Assembly (NCBI GenBank): GCA_027924585.1
Contig: BSBM01002079.1
Coordinates: 558,001-622,000 of the forward strand
Direction: 5' to 3'
DNA length: 64,000 bases
Source: Larix kaempferi
Lineage: Eukaryota > Streptophyta > Pinopsida > Pinales > Pinaceae
Shown: positions 30,507-42,611 of the stretch, one piece after another
Numbering within the stretch: the stretch's first letter is position 1
How the letters are laid out: the number at the start of each line of letters is the position of its first letter
Notes under the pieces: generated by a model
The model's input: only the letters and a program-made list of their open reading frames with translations
What the model was told of the DNA's origin: nothing
Databases searched by the model: none
Position numbers and translations under genes: made by a program

Positions 30507-31211
30507 TGTTGGCCCGGTTTTGCAACCAGGCTTAGTGCTATGGGCACCTGCTAACTAGTAGCGGCAGTTTCAATGTAAAGCAAATAACAATAAACTAAAT
30601 CTAAACTAAACTAAACTAGCATGTGCATTTTGAATTAAAGAACAAGAACAAGAAAGATAAAAAATAATTTTTGTATTGACAATGGGGCAAGCAAATGCTT
30701 GCAAGAACAATACCTCCAAATGATGAAGGGTTGTTTGAATGGCTCCAATGGTGAGCAGCTCCAATCTCCAATGGGTCCTTTCTCCAAGGCTTGCTACAAT
30801 GGCCAAATACTCAAGGGAGATTTTGGCAGCATGAGGATAGGAATATGGATGGATCTGAAATGAGGAGCCCCTACCACCTTTTTATAGGTTTTGGTGGTGG
30901 GGAATACCATTTGTGGTTTTGTGGAGACCAATGGTATTGACCAACATGGTTTAGGTACTTTTCCCTCCTTTTTCCTTTTTTGAATAAAATTAATATTTTT
31001 ATTCCCTTTTTAATATTTTGGGAATTTTGGACCCTTTTTGAGGGTTTTTTATGCTTTTTTAGGAAACATAATCTTTTTAAGTGGGAAAAGGGGTGTACTA
31101 AGGTCTTTTGGTGACCTTTTGTTGGCTTCAGAGGCTCAGATGGTGGAAAAGTGGACAAATGGGTCATGTGAATAAGGGAATGAGCTAGTGAGCACTTTTT
31201 AGGTGTTAACA
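30507..31211 (-). repeat. 5' LTR of the Gag-only element
   Basis: 705 bp. It differs from the other LTR by one missing T in the initial T run, T/G in the CAACCAKGC word, A/C near 30777, and A/C near 31066. Confidence 0.95.
30877..30887 (-). promoter_or_regulatory. TATA box of the Gag-only element
   Basis: CTATAAAAAGG on the minus strand within the 5' LTR. This is the expected Pol II core promoter, with the R region to the left. Confidence 0.7.
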
Positions 31212-31216
31212 ATTGG
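31212..31216. other. Target site duplication, right copy (ATTGG)
   Basis: Identical to 22241-22245. Confidence 0.95.
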
Positions 31217-31921
31217 TCGAATCTATGGGTCAATCTATCCATCGAATTAGTTGACTCACGCATTCTTCTGCAAGATTTGTTCATCATACATACCCCACAA
31301 CATTCGATGACTAAAACAAATGTCAACTGAAATTTTGAACAGTCTGAAGGCACCAAGATGATGCCATCAATGTCTCTTCATCTTCTTCTAGCCAACAAAT
31401 GAAAAGAAAATGGTTGGTCTCCTCAACTAAGTTGTAACTACTTTTTTTGTAATTGAAACGTGGTGGGTAGGAACCCAAGTGTCCCTCGGATTTGTATATA
31501 TGCATGTAATCCCAAATATGAAAGGGTTCCTTGTTCTTGATTGCACTAAGATGGGTTCTGAAAGAGAAGGCTCAATTGGTTCCTCATTATTCCTTCATTT
31601 GACCTCTATCCATATAAATGTGTCTTTCGACTCAGTACACCTGGATACAGGGTTTGCTTACAGACTTAAGAGACCAACATACCAGAGACAACTACTCAAT
31701 ACAACCAAAGTTTCCACCTTTGAGGTTTCTCTGTTATCAATTCATGACTTGCATTTTCATGTGATTGGTGTTGTCTATTGCTTTTAGTTCTTTTTGTTTG
31801 GTTATTATCTACATTGGTTTTCTTATTCAGTCTACTATTATTCACTTCCACCATAAGAAAGCTTGAATCATTCAATCAACTCAGTTGTCCTCGTGACCAC
31901 TCCTTGGGAAACACATATAAT

Positions 31922-31933
31922 TGGTATCAGAGA
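31922..31933 (+). other. Primer binding site of element B (tRNA-iMet)
   Basis: TGGTATCAGAGA matches the plant iMet site in 11 of 12 bases. It follows an LTR end ACACA at 31915 by six bases. Confidence 0.8.
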
Positions 31934-32076
31934 ACTCTAGTCTACTATATCCTTGCTTAAACACTACTTGCATATTTAACAAACTTATGCATGTTTAGAC
32001 ACTCTCTAAAACCCAGCTATTCAACTTCCATTTACCTTCGAACTTCGAGTATTTATCTACTTGAAAGCCACCAAAT

Positions 32077-33158
32077 ATGGCAGGTGAAACAAAGGACATA
32101 ACTTCTTATAGTGAAACTGCACAACTTATAGAGTGAGCACTCCCTCAAAAGCGAACTAAAATGTATGAGCATTTCAATGATATCCTTGCTCTACATACCG
32201 ATTCATTGGGCTCTACTTCGGTTAGAAACCCAATGAGATCCACCTTCGATGAGGTTATCCCATTTAAAGTACAAATGAACTTGGACATACCAAATTTGGA
32301 AGGAAAGATTGATGTGGAGTCTTTAGGCAACTGTATACAACAATTAGAGTCATATTTCTCTGTGAATCAACTTTTTGAGGCCGAGAAAGTCACCATTACA
32401 TCTCTAAATATGTTGACTTTGTACATTGCTGGTAGGAAAATATTTCAACCAAACATGAAGAAGAAGCTCGCCCCATTGACACAAGGTCAAAATATTTTGA
32501 ACATGTTAGGGCAGAATTTTATCAACCCAAGTACATAGAACAATAGTATAAGAAATGGAAACAATTAATACAAATGGAAGATCCGACTGTACATAGTTAC
32601 ACTGATGAATTCCACCGACTAATGGATCGACTTGGTGTTAGGGAGGAAGACACGTTGCTTGTTTTGAAGTCTATCAATGGATTAGCTCCTTATATCGAAC
32701 TAGAGATGGAATTCCTCACTATTGGCAGTCTCGTAGAAGCATTCCATTATGCCATAAATATTGATGGGAAAATGAAGGCAAAGGGATGGTTCCTAACCAA
32801 ATCGACAAGTCAACCTTTTGACAAGAAACCTCATTCGACTATCGCCTCCAACAAGTCAAAACAATCTACTCATACTAATTCACAGAAGCAAGATCATAGT
32901 AAGAATCCTTCCAAGAAAGATAAAGGAAAACACAACAAACGACCTCTTGCAAGGAAATGGTGCAATTACCACAATTCATCTTGCCATGATGCATCTGAAT
33001 GCAAAGTTCTAAAGAGATTATTTACGCAAATGTATACCTTCTACTCGGGCTCAACCGAAAAATCTATAGTTGAATCAAATCCAAACTCCTTGACTCTATT
33101 GTCATCAACTTCAACAAGCCTAACAAACTCGACCATCATTTACGAAGAGGAAAGATAA
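32077..33158 (+). pseudogene. gag pseudogene of element B
   Basis: It starts at an ATG at 32077, has an in-frame TGA at 32134-32136, continues to a stop at 32538, and resumes in another frame at 32574. The Gag core is readable: a DIPNLEGKIDVE segment, a LESYF-VNQ helix, a SYTDEFHRLMDRLGV segment, a Lys-rich basic stretch, and KWCNYHNSSCHDASECK, a knuckle-like Cys/His cluster. It is not functional in this state. Confidence 0.75.
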
Positions 33159-33162
33159 CAAC

Positions 33163-33770
33163 TATTCCATATGAAAATATGGCTACAAAATAACTCATTG
33201 CATATGATTATCGACAATGGTAGTGAAAAGAACTTTGTCCCTGAAGACATTTTGAAGAAATTGGGTCTTGTTACTACTCCACATCCACAACCTTACAACA
33301 ACGGTTGGATGAAGGATGGACAAGAACTCAGGATCACTTAACAATGCAAAATTGCTTACTTCATCAAGCTTTTTCAAGATGATGTTCTCTATGATACAGA
33401 GCCATTCTCAGTAGTTGATGTACTATTTAGGAAACCCTACTTATGGGACATACATGGAAATTATTATACTAGAACATAGAAAGTGATTGTCAAAATCCAT
33501 AATTAGTGGTACGAAATGCCTGAATGTTGATCCATGCTGACAGTCAAAATGGTTTCAACAAAACAAGCCAAAAAGTTGATCAACCATGCTCAAGAATTCA
33601 TGTTGTTGATGATAAAACCTTAGTGTACCAAGAGGATCATAGAAACCGTCCAACTCTCCACTGACCACAACTCTTGATAGTAGTAACAAGTCGACAAAGT
33701 ACTTGAAGAATACAAATATGTGTTCAAAGATCCAGTTGGAGTATTGCTACATTTTCCAGGTAAAACACTG
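33163..33770 (+). pseudogene. Protease/linker pseudogene of element B
   Basis: A retropepsin-like LHMIIDNGSEKNFV segment lies near 33195-33240, with Asp-Asn-Gly in place of Asp-Ser/Thr-Gly. It is followed by the linker DTEPFSVVDVLFRKPYLWD and, at about 33720-33770, the start of the RT N-terminal region. It ends abruptly at a T-rich tract at about 33775. Confidence 0.65.
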
Positions 33771-34570
33771 CATTTTTATTTTTATTTTTTTTCCTGTAAG
33801 CAAGAAAAATTATACTAAGAGGGATCCTTTAGTACAAACAGTTCAAAACTTACAAGGCCTTTCATGCCCATAATTTCTGCAACATTGTTTGCAAAATATC
33901 CCCACTGCCAGTATTAATCGATCATCTATACCTTCTACACAACAACTATCTATCCCTTTAACCCATTTACAAACCAACATATGTCAATTTTGTCTTAAAA
34001 TATCTACAAAAAGAGTCCACATAACTATGGAAATGGAGACTTCAGCCCTAGTGACACAGACTACATAGAGAGATATTGTCGGGATGGCCCGTAAGCACCA
34101 TACAGACAGTCTGAACAAAAAGAGACACAACATCAAAAAACCTTAAACCCAAGAAAACCAACCCGTGAAACATCATTTAGGAGCCTGGGGAACATTTTGG
34201 TGGAGCAAGGTCCTAGAACGGAGGCCACCAAGCTTGTGGTCGTCTGCGGAAGAAGATTGGCCAGATGGACCATGAATGGGGCAAGTCCCCGGAGAGTGCA
34301 TAGCAGCAGGACCAACAACAGTACCCAGAGTCTCAAGTGGCAGGCCGAGTTTAAGAGTAATGCGGTCAATTTTCCTATGCATCGAACGGTTATATTCCAG
34401 ATGCTCCTTCCACGCTCTCACTGGTTCAACCTATCCCAGGGCCTTGTTTTCCCTATCCATCATAACGTGGGCTAGAATTTCCTTGGTCACCCAGTAGGTG
34501 GTGACAATCCTATCATAAGTGGAGAGATGCCTAACCGTGTTCCCAGGATCATAGATTCGCTATTACGTGA
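33771..34570 (-). other. Unidentified segment with a decayed minus-strand reading frame
   Basis: The left end is a T-rich tract (33775-33795), which would be the A-rich tail of a minus-strand retroposon. The best minus-strand frame (about 34560-34173) reads VTKEILAHVMMDRENKALG, one stop, then VRAWKEHLEYNRSMHRKID, and ends with TCPIHGPSGQSS and a stop. I do not recognise it. It could be a truncated retroposon, or part of an element that replaced the distal RNase H of element C. Confidence 0.35.
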
Positions 34571-36180
34571 CCTTCTTATGTTAAGACTCTGCCAAGGCCA
34601 TCATTGCATGCATCAGTGCATACAATAAAATCTTTGTTTGGATCTGCAATTTTTAAAATAGGTGCAGTAGTTAACAGTTCTTTCAATTTCTTAAAACTTT
34701 CTTCACGTTTTTGATCTTAAACAAATTTCTTTCCCTTTTTCTGCAAAGAGGTTATAGGGTTTGCGATTATTGAGAATCCTTCTATAAATTTTCTATAGTA
34801 ACCTGTGATTCCCATAAATGATCGTACGCCGGTTACATCATTAGGGATAGGCCATTCGTTAATTGCTCTTATTTTATTAGGGTCAACTGCAATTCCATCC
34901 TTGGATATCACATGACCTAAATACTGTATTTTATCTTTGAAAAAATCACACTTACTAAATTTTGCATACAGTTGATGTTCTCTTAAGACTTGTAAAATTA
35001 TTCGTAAGTGTTCGTCATGTTCTTTCTTAGTCTTTGAGTAAATTAAAATGTCGTCAATGAAAACAATTACAAACTTATCCAAATACTTATGTAAAACATT
35101 ATTCATTAAACACATGAAAACTGTTGGAGCGTTAGTTATCCCAAAAGGCATAACTACAAATTCATAATGCCCGTAACGGGTTCTGAAAGCAGTTTTAAAG
35201 ATATCCTCATCTTTAATTATGACTTGATGATACCCTGATCTCAAGTCGATTTTCGAGAATATCGTCGCTCCATGTATTTGATCAAACAGATCATCTATGC
35301 AGGGCAAAGGATATCTGTTTTTAATCGTCATTTTATTTAACTGACGGTAGTCTATGCATAAACGCAAGGTACCGTCCTTCTTTTTAATGAAAATAACCGG
35401 TGCTCCCCAAGGAGACACACTTGGTCTTATGTAGTTTTTATCTATTAATTATTTTAACTGTGATTTTAATTTGTTAAGCTCTAGGATGTTCATCCGGTAA
35501 GGATCTTTTGAGTTTGGTACTGCACCCGGTACTAGCTCAATGGTGAAGTCCAATTCTCTTTTCGAAGGTAATCTTGGAATTTTTTCCGGGAATACATCTG
35601 AAAAGTCTCTTAGGATTGGTATGTCTTCAAGTTTTAACTTATCTTCTTTAGTTGTGTGTTCATCATTAATTACATTTACAGCAAACATTTTACATCCTTT
35701 TCGTACAGCCTTTTTCACTTGCAAAGCAGAAATTTGTCTAACTGAAACTTTTCTAGGGATTCCTTTTATGGTTACTGTTTCACATTTATCATTCAAGCAT
35801 GTAAATGCCTTTTCAAAACAATCCAGAACTACCGTATTCTTTTCCAGCCAATCCATTCTGATTAAGACATCATAAGATCCTAATGGTAGTACATTTAGCT
35901 TTACTTGTGTTCTAAACTGATTCACAAGCAAATCAAAATCTTTAACAAAATCAACTACCTTTCTTTTGGTCCTTGTAGCTAGCTGAACCAGCCAAGACCT
36001 TTCAAACTTTTCTACTTGCAATTTACATTTTTCTATTATACTAGGAGATACATAACTCAGTCTAGCTCCTGGATAAACTAAAATAGAGATGGGTTTATCT
36101 TTCAACATACCTTCTACTTCAACCATTGAAGTTTGATAATCAGCTTGTCTGTTTTCCAAGGTTGCATTGATCCTGGGCAT
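34571..36180 (-). pseudogene. pol part of element C (protease, RT, partial RNase H)
   Basis: The protease region reads ILVYPGARLSYVSP, where the catalytic Asp before the Gly is replaced by Tyr-Pro. The protein then runs through LRDFSDVFPEKIP into RT. A TAA at 35451-35449 interrupts just before [20 protein letters not shown] is otherwise intact, with [28 protein letters not shown] and the FIDD box in [13 protein letters not shown]. The frame has another stop at 34719-34717, then continues into RNase H (FIVCTDACNDGLG) and breaks off at about 34570. The polymerase box is preserved, but the stops and the lost protease residue make it non-functional. Confidence 0.85.
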
Positions 36181-36189
36181 TCCGCTCGC

Positions 36190-37479
36190 TTAGTCACCAA
36201 CTGTTGCCTCTTCCTGCACGATATGGATGTTGTTGACGGTTCTTTTCCTGTTAGGACAACTTGATGCATAGTGAGGTCCCTGACAGTCCCAACATTTTAC
36301 AGGTTCCTTTTGTTCATTATTCTTAGCATAATTATTAGGCATGTCTCTGCTTCTTGCAGCTGTAAAATTTTGTTGTACATTGCCTCTTGGATTATTTCCT
36401 TGAAATTTTCTGTTAGGAAAGTTACGAGAATTATTATTTCCAAAATTTCGATTAAATGTAAAAAATTTCTTTCTTTGTTCAAAATTATTGGGCCTTTTAG
36501 CCTTCCAACTAGGTATACTTTCCCTTTTTATGTTCTGTTCATAACACAAATTTGCCTTTCTCATGGCCTCTTCAAGAGTCTTAGGGTCGTCATATTCAAT
36601 TCTGTCCTTTATATGAAAAGGTAGGCAACTCATAAATCTCTGTACCTTGGGTTTTTCATCAATAATGTAAGGCACGTATCTCAATGAACTTAGAAATTTG
36701 CTGCTTAATTCCTTCATGTTCATGGAACTCAACTTTAAATCGTAAAACTCTTTAGCTCGTTCTTCATAATATTGTTCCGACAAAAATTTCCTTTTAAAAG
36801 TACTCCAATTTATGTGTTTCTATTTTATGCCTTTTACTCGTTTTATATCTTGCCACCAGATGTCGACTTTTCTAGTGAGATTATAGATTGCCATTTTAGC
36901 TTTTAACTGGCTTGAATAGTTGTAAATTTGAAAATATTTATTCATACCAGACAACCATGCTTCGGCTTCCTCTCCCTTTTCTGTTTCTCCATTAAAAGTT
37001 GTGGGTTTTATCTTCTTAAACTCTCTGTAAATCTCTTCGTATGGTTTGTACTTCCTCTTTTTAGAATGATAGTCACTATCACTACTGTCGCTGGAATACT
37101 TATGCTTCTTCCTGCGTGATTTAACATTAATTTCGGAAGAAGAGCTAGTTTCATTATTAGAGAATTTTAGCTTCTTACCTTTATGTTGATAGGACATGGT
37201 TCCAGATTCAGAATTAAATTCTGTTCTTTTATCTTTTTCGTCATTATGATATTTATCCAGTAAAATTTGATTCAATTCTTCTTGTGCTCTTAGAATTCTT
37301 TCATTCTCTTCCTTAACAGTTTTTATTTTAGCTTTTAAATCTTTAACTGTTCGAAGTAATTCAGATGTATTATCATTTAATTATACAAATATATTTCCTT
37401 CGTTAATATGTTCACGTTCGTTATTATTTTGATCATTATATTGGGACCTCTCCTCAGCTGATTCTTTTGGTCCTTCCAT
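36190..37479 (-). pseudogene. gag part of the element C gag-pol frame
   Basis: It starts at an ATG at 37479, shortly after the primer binding site. In-frame stops lie at codon 33 (37383-37381) and at 36822-36820. The N-terminal part has a predicted coiled coil (LKAKIKTVKEENERILRAQE) and a Ser/Lys-rich basic stretch. The Gag core (FNGETEKGEEAEAWL, YNLTRKVDIWWQD, LSEQYYEERAKEFYDL) follows, then an Asn/Arg-rich region and a zinc knuckle CWDCQGPHYASSC. A third stop (36192-36190) separates it from protease in the same frame. Confidence 0.8.
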
Positions 37480-37606
37480 ACCTGCAAACTAAATATAAAT
37501 TGTGATGTACAACAAACATATTAAAACAAAAATCAGTAATTGTATTTTCTGTTTTGATTTCAATTGCGCGAGGTGAGCCACTTTCAGTCCTAGTGTTTGA
37601 ACTTGT

Positions 37607-37618
37607 GCTTTGATACCA
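37607..37618 (-). other. Primer binding site of element C (tRNA-iMet)
   Basis: The minus strand reads TGGTATCAAAGC, an 11-of-12 match to the iMet site, two bases inside the LTR end. Confidence 0.8.
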
Positions 37619-37620
37619 CA

Positions 37621-40600
37621 TGTAACATCCCAAAAATTCACAAAAATTTAAAAATTTTCTAATGGTTAAATTGATGTTAATTTCTGTGCGGAAGTATAAA
37701 AGGTGAAAGTTGAGCATCGTTATTAACTCATTTAACTAAACTCCTCTTGCGACACTTAAAATTTTTGTCAAGAGTTGTTATTTAAATAAATGTGTCTTAA
37801 TCGACATTTAGATTTTTCTTTGAAGGCATTGAATGACAAATCTTCTTGATCACTGATTTTAATGTTCTTTTACGATTTCCAACATGATAAACTACTGCTT
37901 ATGATAATGTTTATAATTAAATTGTTATCTCTTGTGTCGTCATATGGAATTTAAATTATGATTATGCTATCAATATTGAACATGTTCTTGTTTGTTGAAG
38001 GGGGGGTTTCTTTGTGACTCCCCGAAGCTTACTTAGCTTTACGCTAATGCATACTGCCACTGTGTTCAGGTAACAGGTGAGAATACACATCTATAAAATG
38101 AGTATTAATATTATAATTGAGATTACTATGGTGATAATCTACTTCTTTACTTCTTACTGGTTTGGTTATTAATATGAACTTAGTCCAAACTCGTCTAAGG
38201 AGTTGGGGACTTCTTGATCAAACTTAAAGATGATAAACTATTGTTTCAATGGTTGATTTACATTACACATGTATTTGTCCTTTACCATAGACTTTGAGAT
38301 TCCTAGGCAAATCTTGATAGTAATAAGTTTGTGACCCAAACTATATAAAAATAGTTCGAAGGCCATGGTATTAATCCTACCATGCATATGTTTGGCGTGA
38401 ACTATAGTAAAGTGGGTTGTAAATTAAAACGTTGGTGGTTGGTAGCTCGTGCATTAACTATGCCCACGTGATTGTCTTTGGAGAGGATTCCACGTATGTG
38501 AAAACCCTACTACTACGCTTGGGGGTTTTGGTCGTTGCATTTGATGTTAGTTACATTGTTGTTGTGGAGGTATGAGCCTTTTCGACCGCCATGGTTGTTG
38601 TGCTAGAGAAACACCACTCGCAGGGGCAGTTTAACCAAGAACTTGATGGGTCGTGGTGACTTAATGGTGTTCCAGTCGTGCGTTGGAGAAAACGGTGGCT
38701 TGGCTCTCGGCCTGAGTTCGAAACTCGCTGAGGTAAAATTCTTTTAAATAATTTTCATCTTTGGTTTACAGTATTATGGGTTTTCATTCATTATGCAGAG
38801 GCATTCATCTTTTAACCATTCAATTTCTTGCTTGACAGGGTTTCTACCAGATCTCTGGTTTTATTTTTGGGTTTCGGCGAAAGCTTTGGCAAAATGGAAG
38901 GGGTTTCTCCAGTGGTTTAAAACCACGGTAAGCTTCGGGTCCATCCCAAGAGCGAACCTTTGTCAACATTGTTTAAAATCAACGATGGTTTCCTTGCTTG
39001 TCTACGCTCATGAGTTATTATAGTGTTCTTGTAATGACATTACAATTGTTTTTTGGCTACACGCCAATGTTAGGATTTCGACCAAAATAGTTTAAACTTC
39101 ATTTTGTTTGTGTATGGGTACCATTCTGGAAACCCTGAGCTCACTGCGTTGTTCTCTATTTTAATGGAAGAAATAGTTACTGGTTTCAATGCTTGTGTTG
39201 AAAGTGAGCAATGTTGCTCTCGGCTTCCCTTATAATTATAATGTTTGTATTTTGATAATCGTCGAAAAGTATTAATAAGGGGCCAAGCCCGATTTCATAG
39301 CTTTGTTAATATATATAAGTGATTGTGTTGTTTCTCGGTTATGAATTGGTTTCTACAGGGCTAAACCCTAAACCCTGTCTTGTATTTTAAATTTGGTATT
39401 TAAAATTTATATGGTATAAATGTTTAACTCTGGGCGAGCTTTCTCACTTGAGACTCGAATCCTAGACCTTTAAATGATTTTAATCTTTTGATACGATGCA
39501 TCCCATGGATGTCATCGAGCTCAATGATTGATACATTCTGCAACACTTCAAAGTTTTTATTCAAAAGGATGCCAACTGTATATATTTTGGTTGACGAAAT
39601 ACTTGAGGTTGTGTAAACCCGGTCCGTAATATTTCAACGAACTCAGGGTGAGCCCTTGCAGGTCTCGAACCCTTATCCCGAGATTGTAATACCTCTGTTT
39701 TAATAATTATGATAGTCGTATTTCTTTATGGCATATATAAACGAGTTTGTGCTACCGTCTTACGACTGTATGGTATTTGATAAATAATGATGTGTACAGG
39801 GTTTGACCCTCGTTACAGTTTATAAGCTAAAAACTAGGGTTCAAACCTGAACTACTCTTTGAACTTGAAATGTTATTTGATTTCTCTGTGTCCATTATTT
39901 AAATGGTTAAGCCATATGGCAAAATTGTAAAATTACAAAGGGTTTATAACCCCAGAGCTATGGCTCTTGTAATCTATGTTTTGGTTATAAATTTGAAAAG
40001 AAAACTTATAAGCGCTCACCTAAATTGTCAATGTATGAACTGACTGTGTTTATGGTTAAATCCTGCGACTGTGCAAGTGTTTGTTCTTTGATTCTGGGTG
40101 TAAGCGAACCCTTCTAGGAACTCTATGTTTTAATAAAAATGTATTGATTTTAAAAAAAAAATCAAAGGTAGGGCATAAGCCCTAAACTTTCGACTCCAAG
40201 GTTTTGATAACAAGAGCTGGGTGAAAAACCTAGCCGTAAAATAAGAATAGGAATGTATTCTGAAATGTTATACTTGTTGAATCATTTCTAATGCATTCTG
40301 TGGATTATTCTATAAAAGATACACTGAGTTATATTGTTGATGATTTATTTTAATAGATATTCGATATGGAAATAATATATGTATCTAGTTGATTTTTTTA
40401 ATACATATAAACTGTTTGTACAATAACTATTATGATTATAAACTATTTCTTTATATTTAGTATCAAAGTTGACTATGAAATCATTAGAATTCTACATTAT
40501 GCATTAATATTTTAACTAGCTAAAGTTCCACGATTATTATGAAACTGTAGAAGAAATAAACTGAAACTCTACATAATTCTAGGTATTATTTCATACAATT

Positions 40601-41653
40601 TATTGCAAAACAGAAACTCATCATTCTATTCAAAATCATTCAATCTATCAAATGAGATCATTTAAATCTATCTTCTTAAGCAAATCTCTCTGTACTAGAG
40701 TACGTCACAAATTGTGAGTGGAAAAATACAGAGAAGAATTTCTATTCAATCATTTATTCATTCATTTAGAAATAAACTAACAGTTCAGTATTTCTAATCT
40801 AGCAGTTAAGTAAAATACAATTTTCAGAAATAGATTAACAACTTAGAATTAAATCATCTAAAACAATGAAGAACCTGATAACTGTAGAGGGGGACAAAAA
40901 CCCAAAGGAGCTCGTTCCAGCCAACCTTTTCCTGAAAGCAACCAATGTTACTTGCCTTAGGACCCCCGAGCCTGTTCGCTGAACCACCAGGACGAAGATA
41001 CTGTGTGGAGGCAAGAGCTTATCCTTCTGCAACTCAGCAGTAATATTTTCTGTGCTTAGTAATATAACTTCTGCATTCAGCAGTATGATCTTTGCACTCA
41101 ACAGTACTCTTCACTCAGCAGTATGAACTCTGCACTTAGCAGTACTAGTTCAAAAATGTAGACTCACTCTATCAATCATTCCCTAGACTTCCCCTCATCG
41201 AATCTCTTGTGCATTCTCACCTTGTGTTCTCAGAATGGCCACAAGAAAAAACATAGTGAGCCCCTGCTCAATTCGATGGGATTAAAAGAGTGCCTAGGTC
41301 TTTTGGTCATATTCATAATTATTTAGCCACTTGCTTTGTTCCACTTTCTTGGGGAACATGACCATAAATATAGGGAAGTTGCCACCTACAACAACTAGAA
41401 GTGAATGAAGATGCTGCCAATTGTCAATTTGCTCTCCACCCAAGTTCATTCCTCCTAGTGGGTTAGTGAACACTCTTTAACAGTCTCCTTTGGATATCTG
41501 TCTCCTCTTTTATTTATTAATAATAAAATATTACAGTATTTAATTACAGTCATCCTTGACCCCACTTGGTCAATAATCATAAAAACTTTGCAATAACTTA
41601 TAACATAATGTTTTTCTCACACATAAAATATTCAGATTTTTGGGTATGTGACA
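37621..41653 (-). repeat. 5' LTR of element C, about 4.03 kb
   Basis: The left end reads TGTAACATCCCAAAAATTC and the right end, on the minus strand, TGTCACATACCCAAAAATC. They form an extended terminal inverted repeat, as expected for LTR ends with TG...CA. The left end abuts the primer binding site. The LTR is unusually long, AT-rich and without long reading frames. No second LTR is present to confirm the right border. Confidence 0.65.
41028..41155 (-). repeat. Six-copy 18-24-bp repeat in the LTR of element C
   Basis: The unit CACTCAGCAGTATGAACTCTG and variants (CATTCAGCAGTATGATCTTTG, CACTTAGCAGTAC) recur about six times. Counted on the transcribed strand it lies about 500-625 bp from the LTR start, that is in U3, where enhancer repeats are common. 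Confidence 0.8.
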
Positions 41654-41689
41654 CTAATCTTGAGGATCAAAACTATCTTTCTTTCTTAA

Positions 41690-42115
41690 CGAGCTCAAAG
41701 AAAAAATAAATTATTACCAAGATTAGAACGAAATCTCATGAGCTTCATAGTGAAACTAGGCTTTGGACAACCCTTAAAACACCATGGGCCAAAAGGATTT
41801 CCCATCTGTGTGAGTCTATGAATGTTGAAGATGAAAATCACTTTCTCTTAAAATGCCCTGCTTACACCCACATTAGGTCTCAGTTCCATAATCTTTACTC
41901 CAACACTAACCTTTCTAACCTTCTAGCTCCTCAAAACTATGGCAAGCTAAGGATGCTCCTCTTTAAGCTTTTTAAATTTTGAGCGTAGGAATAATATTTT
42001 AAAGCAAATCAAATAATTTGTGACTTGTCTTTTCTTTTAAGGTCCGATAGACCAAACTTGGTGGTGGATGTTAAAGATCTTCATCATCATCATCAAAATA
42101 AAATGAAAATGGACT
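41690..42115 (+). pseudogene. 3' end of a LINE: C-terminal Cys/His segment
   Basis: A short decayed frame reads ISHLCESMNVEDENHFLLKC, then PAYTHIRSQFHNLY and LRMLLFKLFKF. This is the zinc-binding segment at the end of non-LTR reverse transcriptases (C-x2-C type, here with the first Cys lost, then H-x4-C). It ends in an A-rich tail with TCATCATCATCATC at about 42080. It is a 5'-truncated dead LINE copy. Confidence 0.6.
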
Positions 42116-42611
42116 GATAAAAGTTACTCATAAACTTGGTTATGGAGTGAGTCTAGTATGAGTGGAAATCTGCCCCCTTGCAAACTAACAAAAAGTCATT
42201 ACTAGCAATACTTGCATCATAAATGTTAAGACAGTCTTTTTGAATAATAACTATAATATTTTATAAAAAAACAAATAACAAGATTGTACATAATAAAGAA
42301 AGTGTCATAAGTCTTCAAATACATGGTAATATAAGATAGACATTTTCTTTTATTGGAAATAGATAATAAAAAAAAATCAACATGCTTTAATTATTAAAGT
42401 AAAAAAAATATGAATAATTTTTATTTTTAAAAGTAATATATGATTTTTCATAAAAATTTAAGATAATATATTATTATTTAGACATTGAAATTGTCTAAAT
42501 ATTTTATGTTTTCAATTTTTTTAGATCTTTTATTTTGTGTTGAATTTTTTTTTAAAATCTCAAAATCATATGTATATTATATATGGAAATTGTGTAATTT
42601 GAGTGTTATGG

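Larger units (their letters stand above)
22246..31211 (-). mobile_element. Complete, young, Gag-only LTR retrotransposon (TR-GAG type)
   Basis: Two LTRs of 706 and 705 bp (22246-22951 and 30507-31211) enclose an 8.0-kb interior. The element is flanked by the 5-bp duplication ATTGG (22241-22245 and 31212-31216). The LTRs begin TGTTGG and end AACA on the plus strand and differ by three substitutions and one single-base indel, so the insertion is recent. The only protein is a Gag-like one on the minus strand. No protease, RT, RNase H or integrase is found. It must be mobilised in trans. It inserted into the LTR of element B. Confidence 0.95.
21700..33770 (+). mobile_element. Decayed Ty3/gypsy retrotransposon B, split by a later insertion
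   Basis: The LTR runs from roughly 21.7 kb (start unresolved) to 22245 and resumes at 31212-31915. It is interrupted by the Gag-only element at 22246-31211. Next come an iMet primer binding site at 31922, gag (32077-33158) and a protease region (to about 33770), where the sequence breaks off before RT. A GTATATAAATATG box near 22097 may be the LTR TATA box. Stops and frameshifts show it is dead. The protease-RT linker (DVLFRKPYLWD...) resembles that of element A. Confidence 0.75.
34571..41653 (-). mobile_element. Ty3/gypsy retrotransposon C with a 4-kb LTR, 3' part missing
   Basis: The minus-strand order is a 4.03-kb LTR (41653-37621), iMet primer binding site, gag, protease, RT, and the start of RNase H, which breaks off near 34570. 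Gag and Pol share one frame (as in several plant Ty3/gypsy lineages), interrupted by at least five in-frame stops. The reading is otherwise quite intact, so it is younger than elements A and B. Confidence 0.85.
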
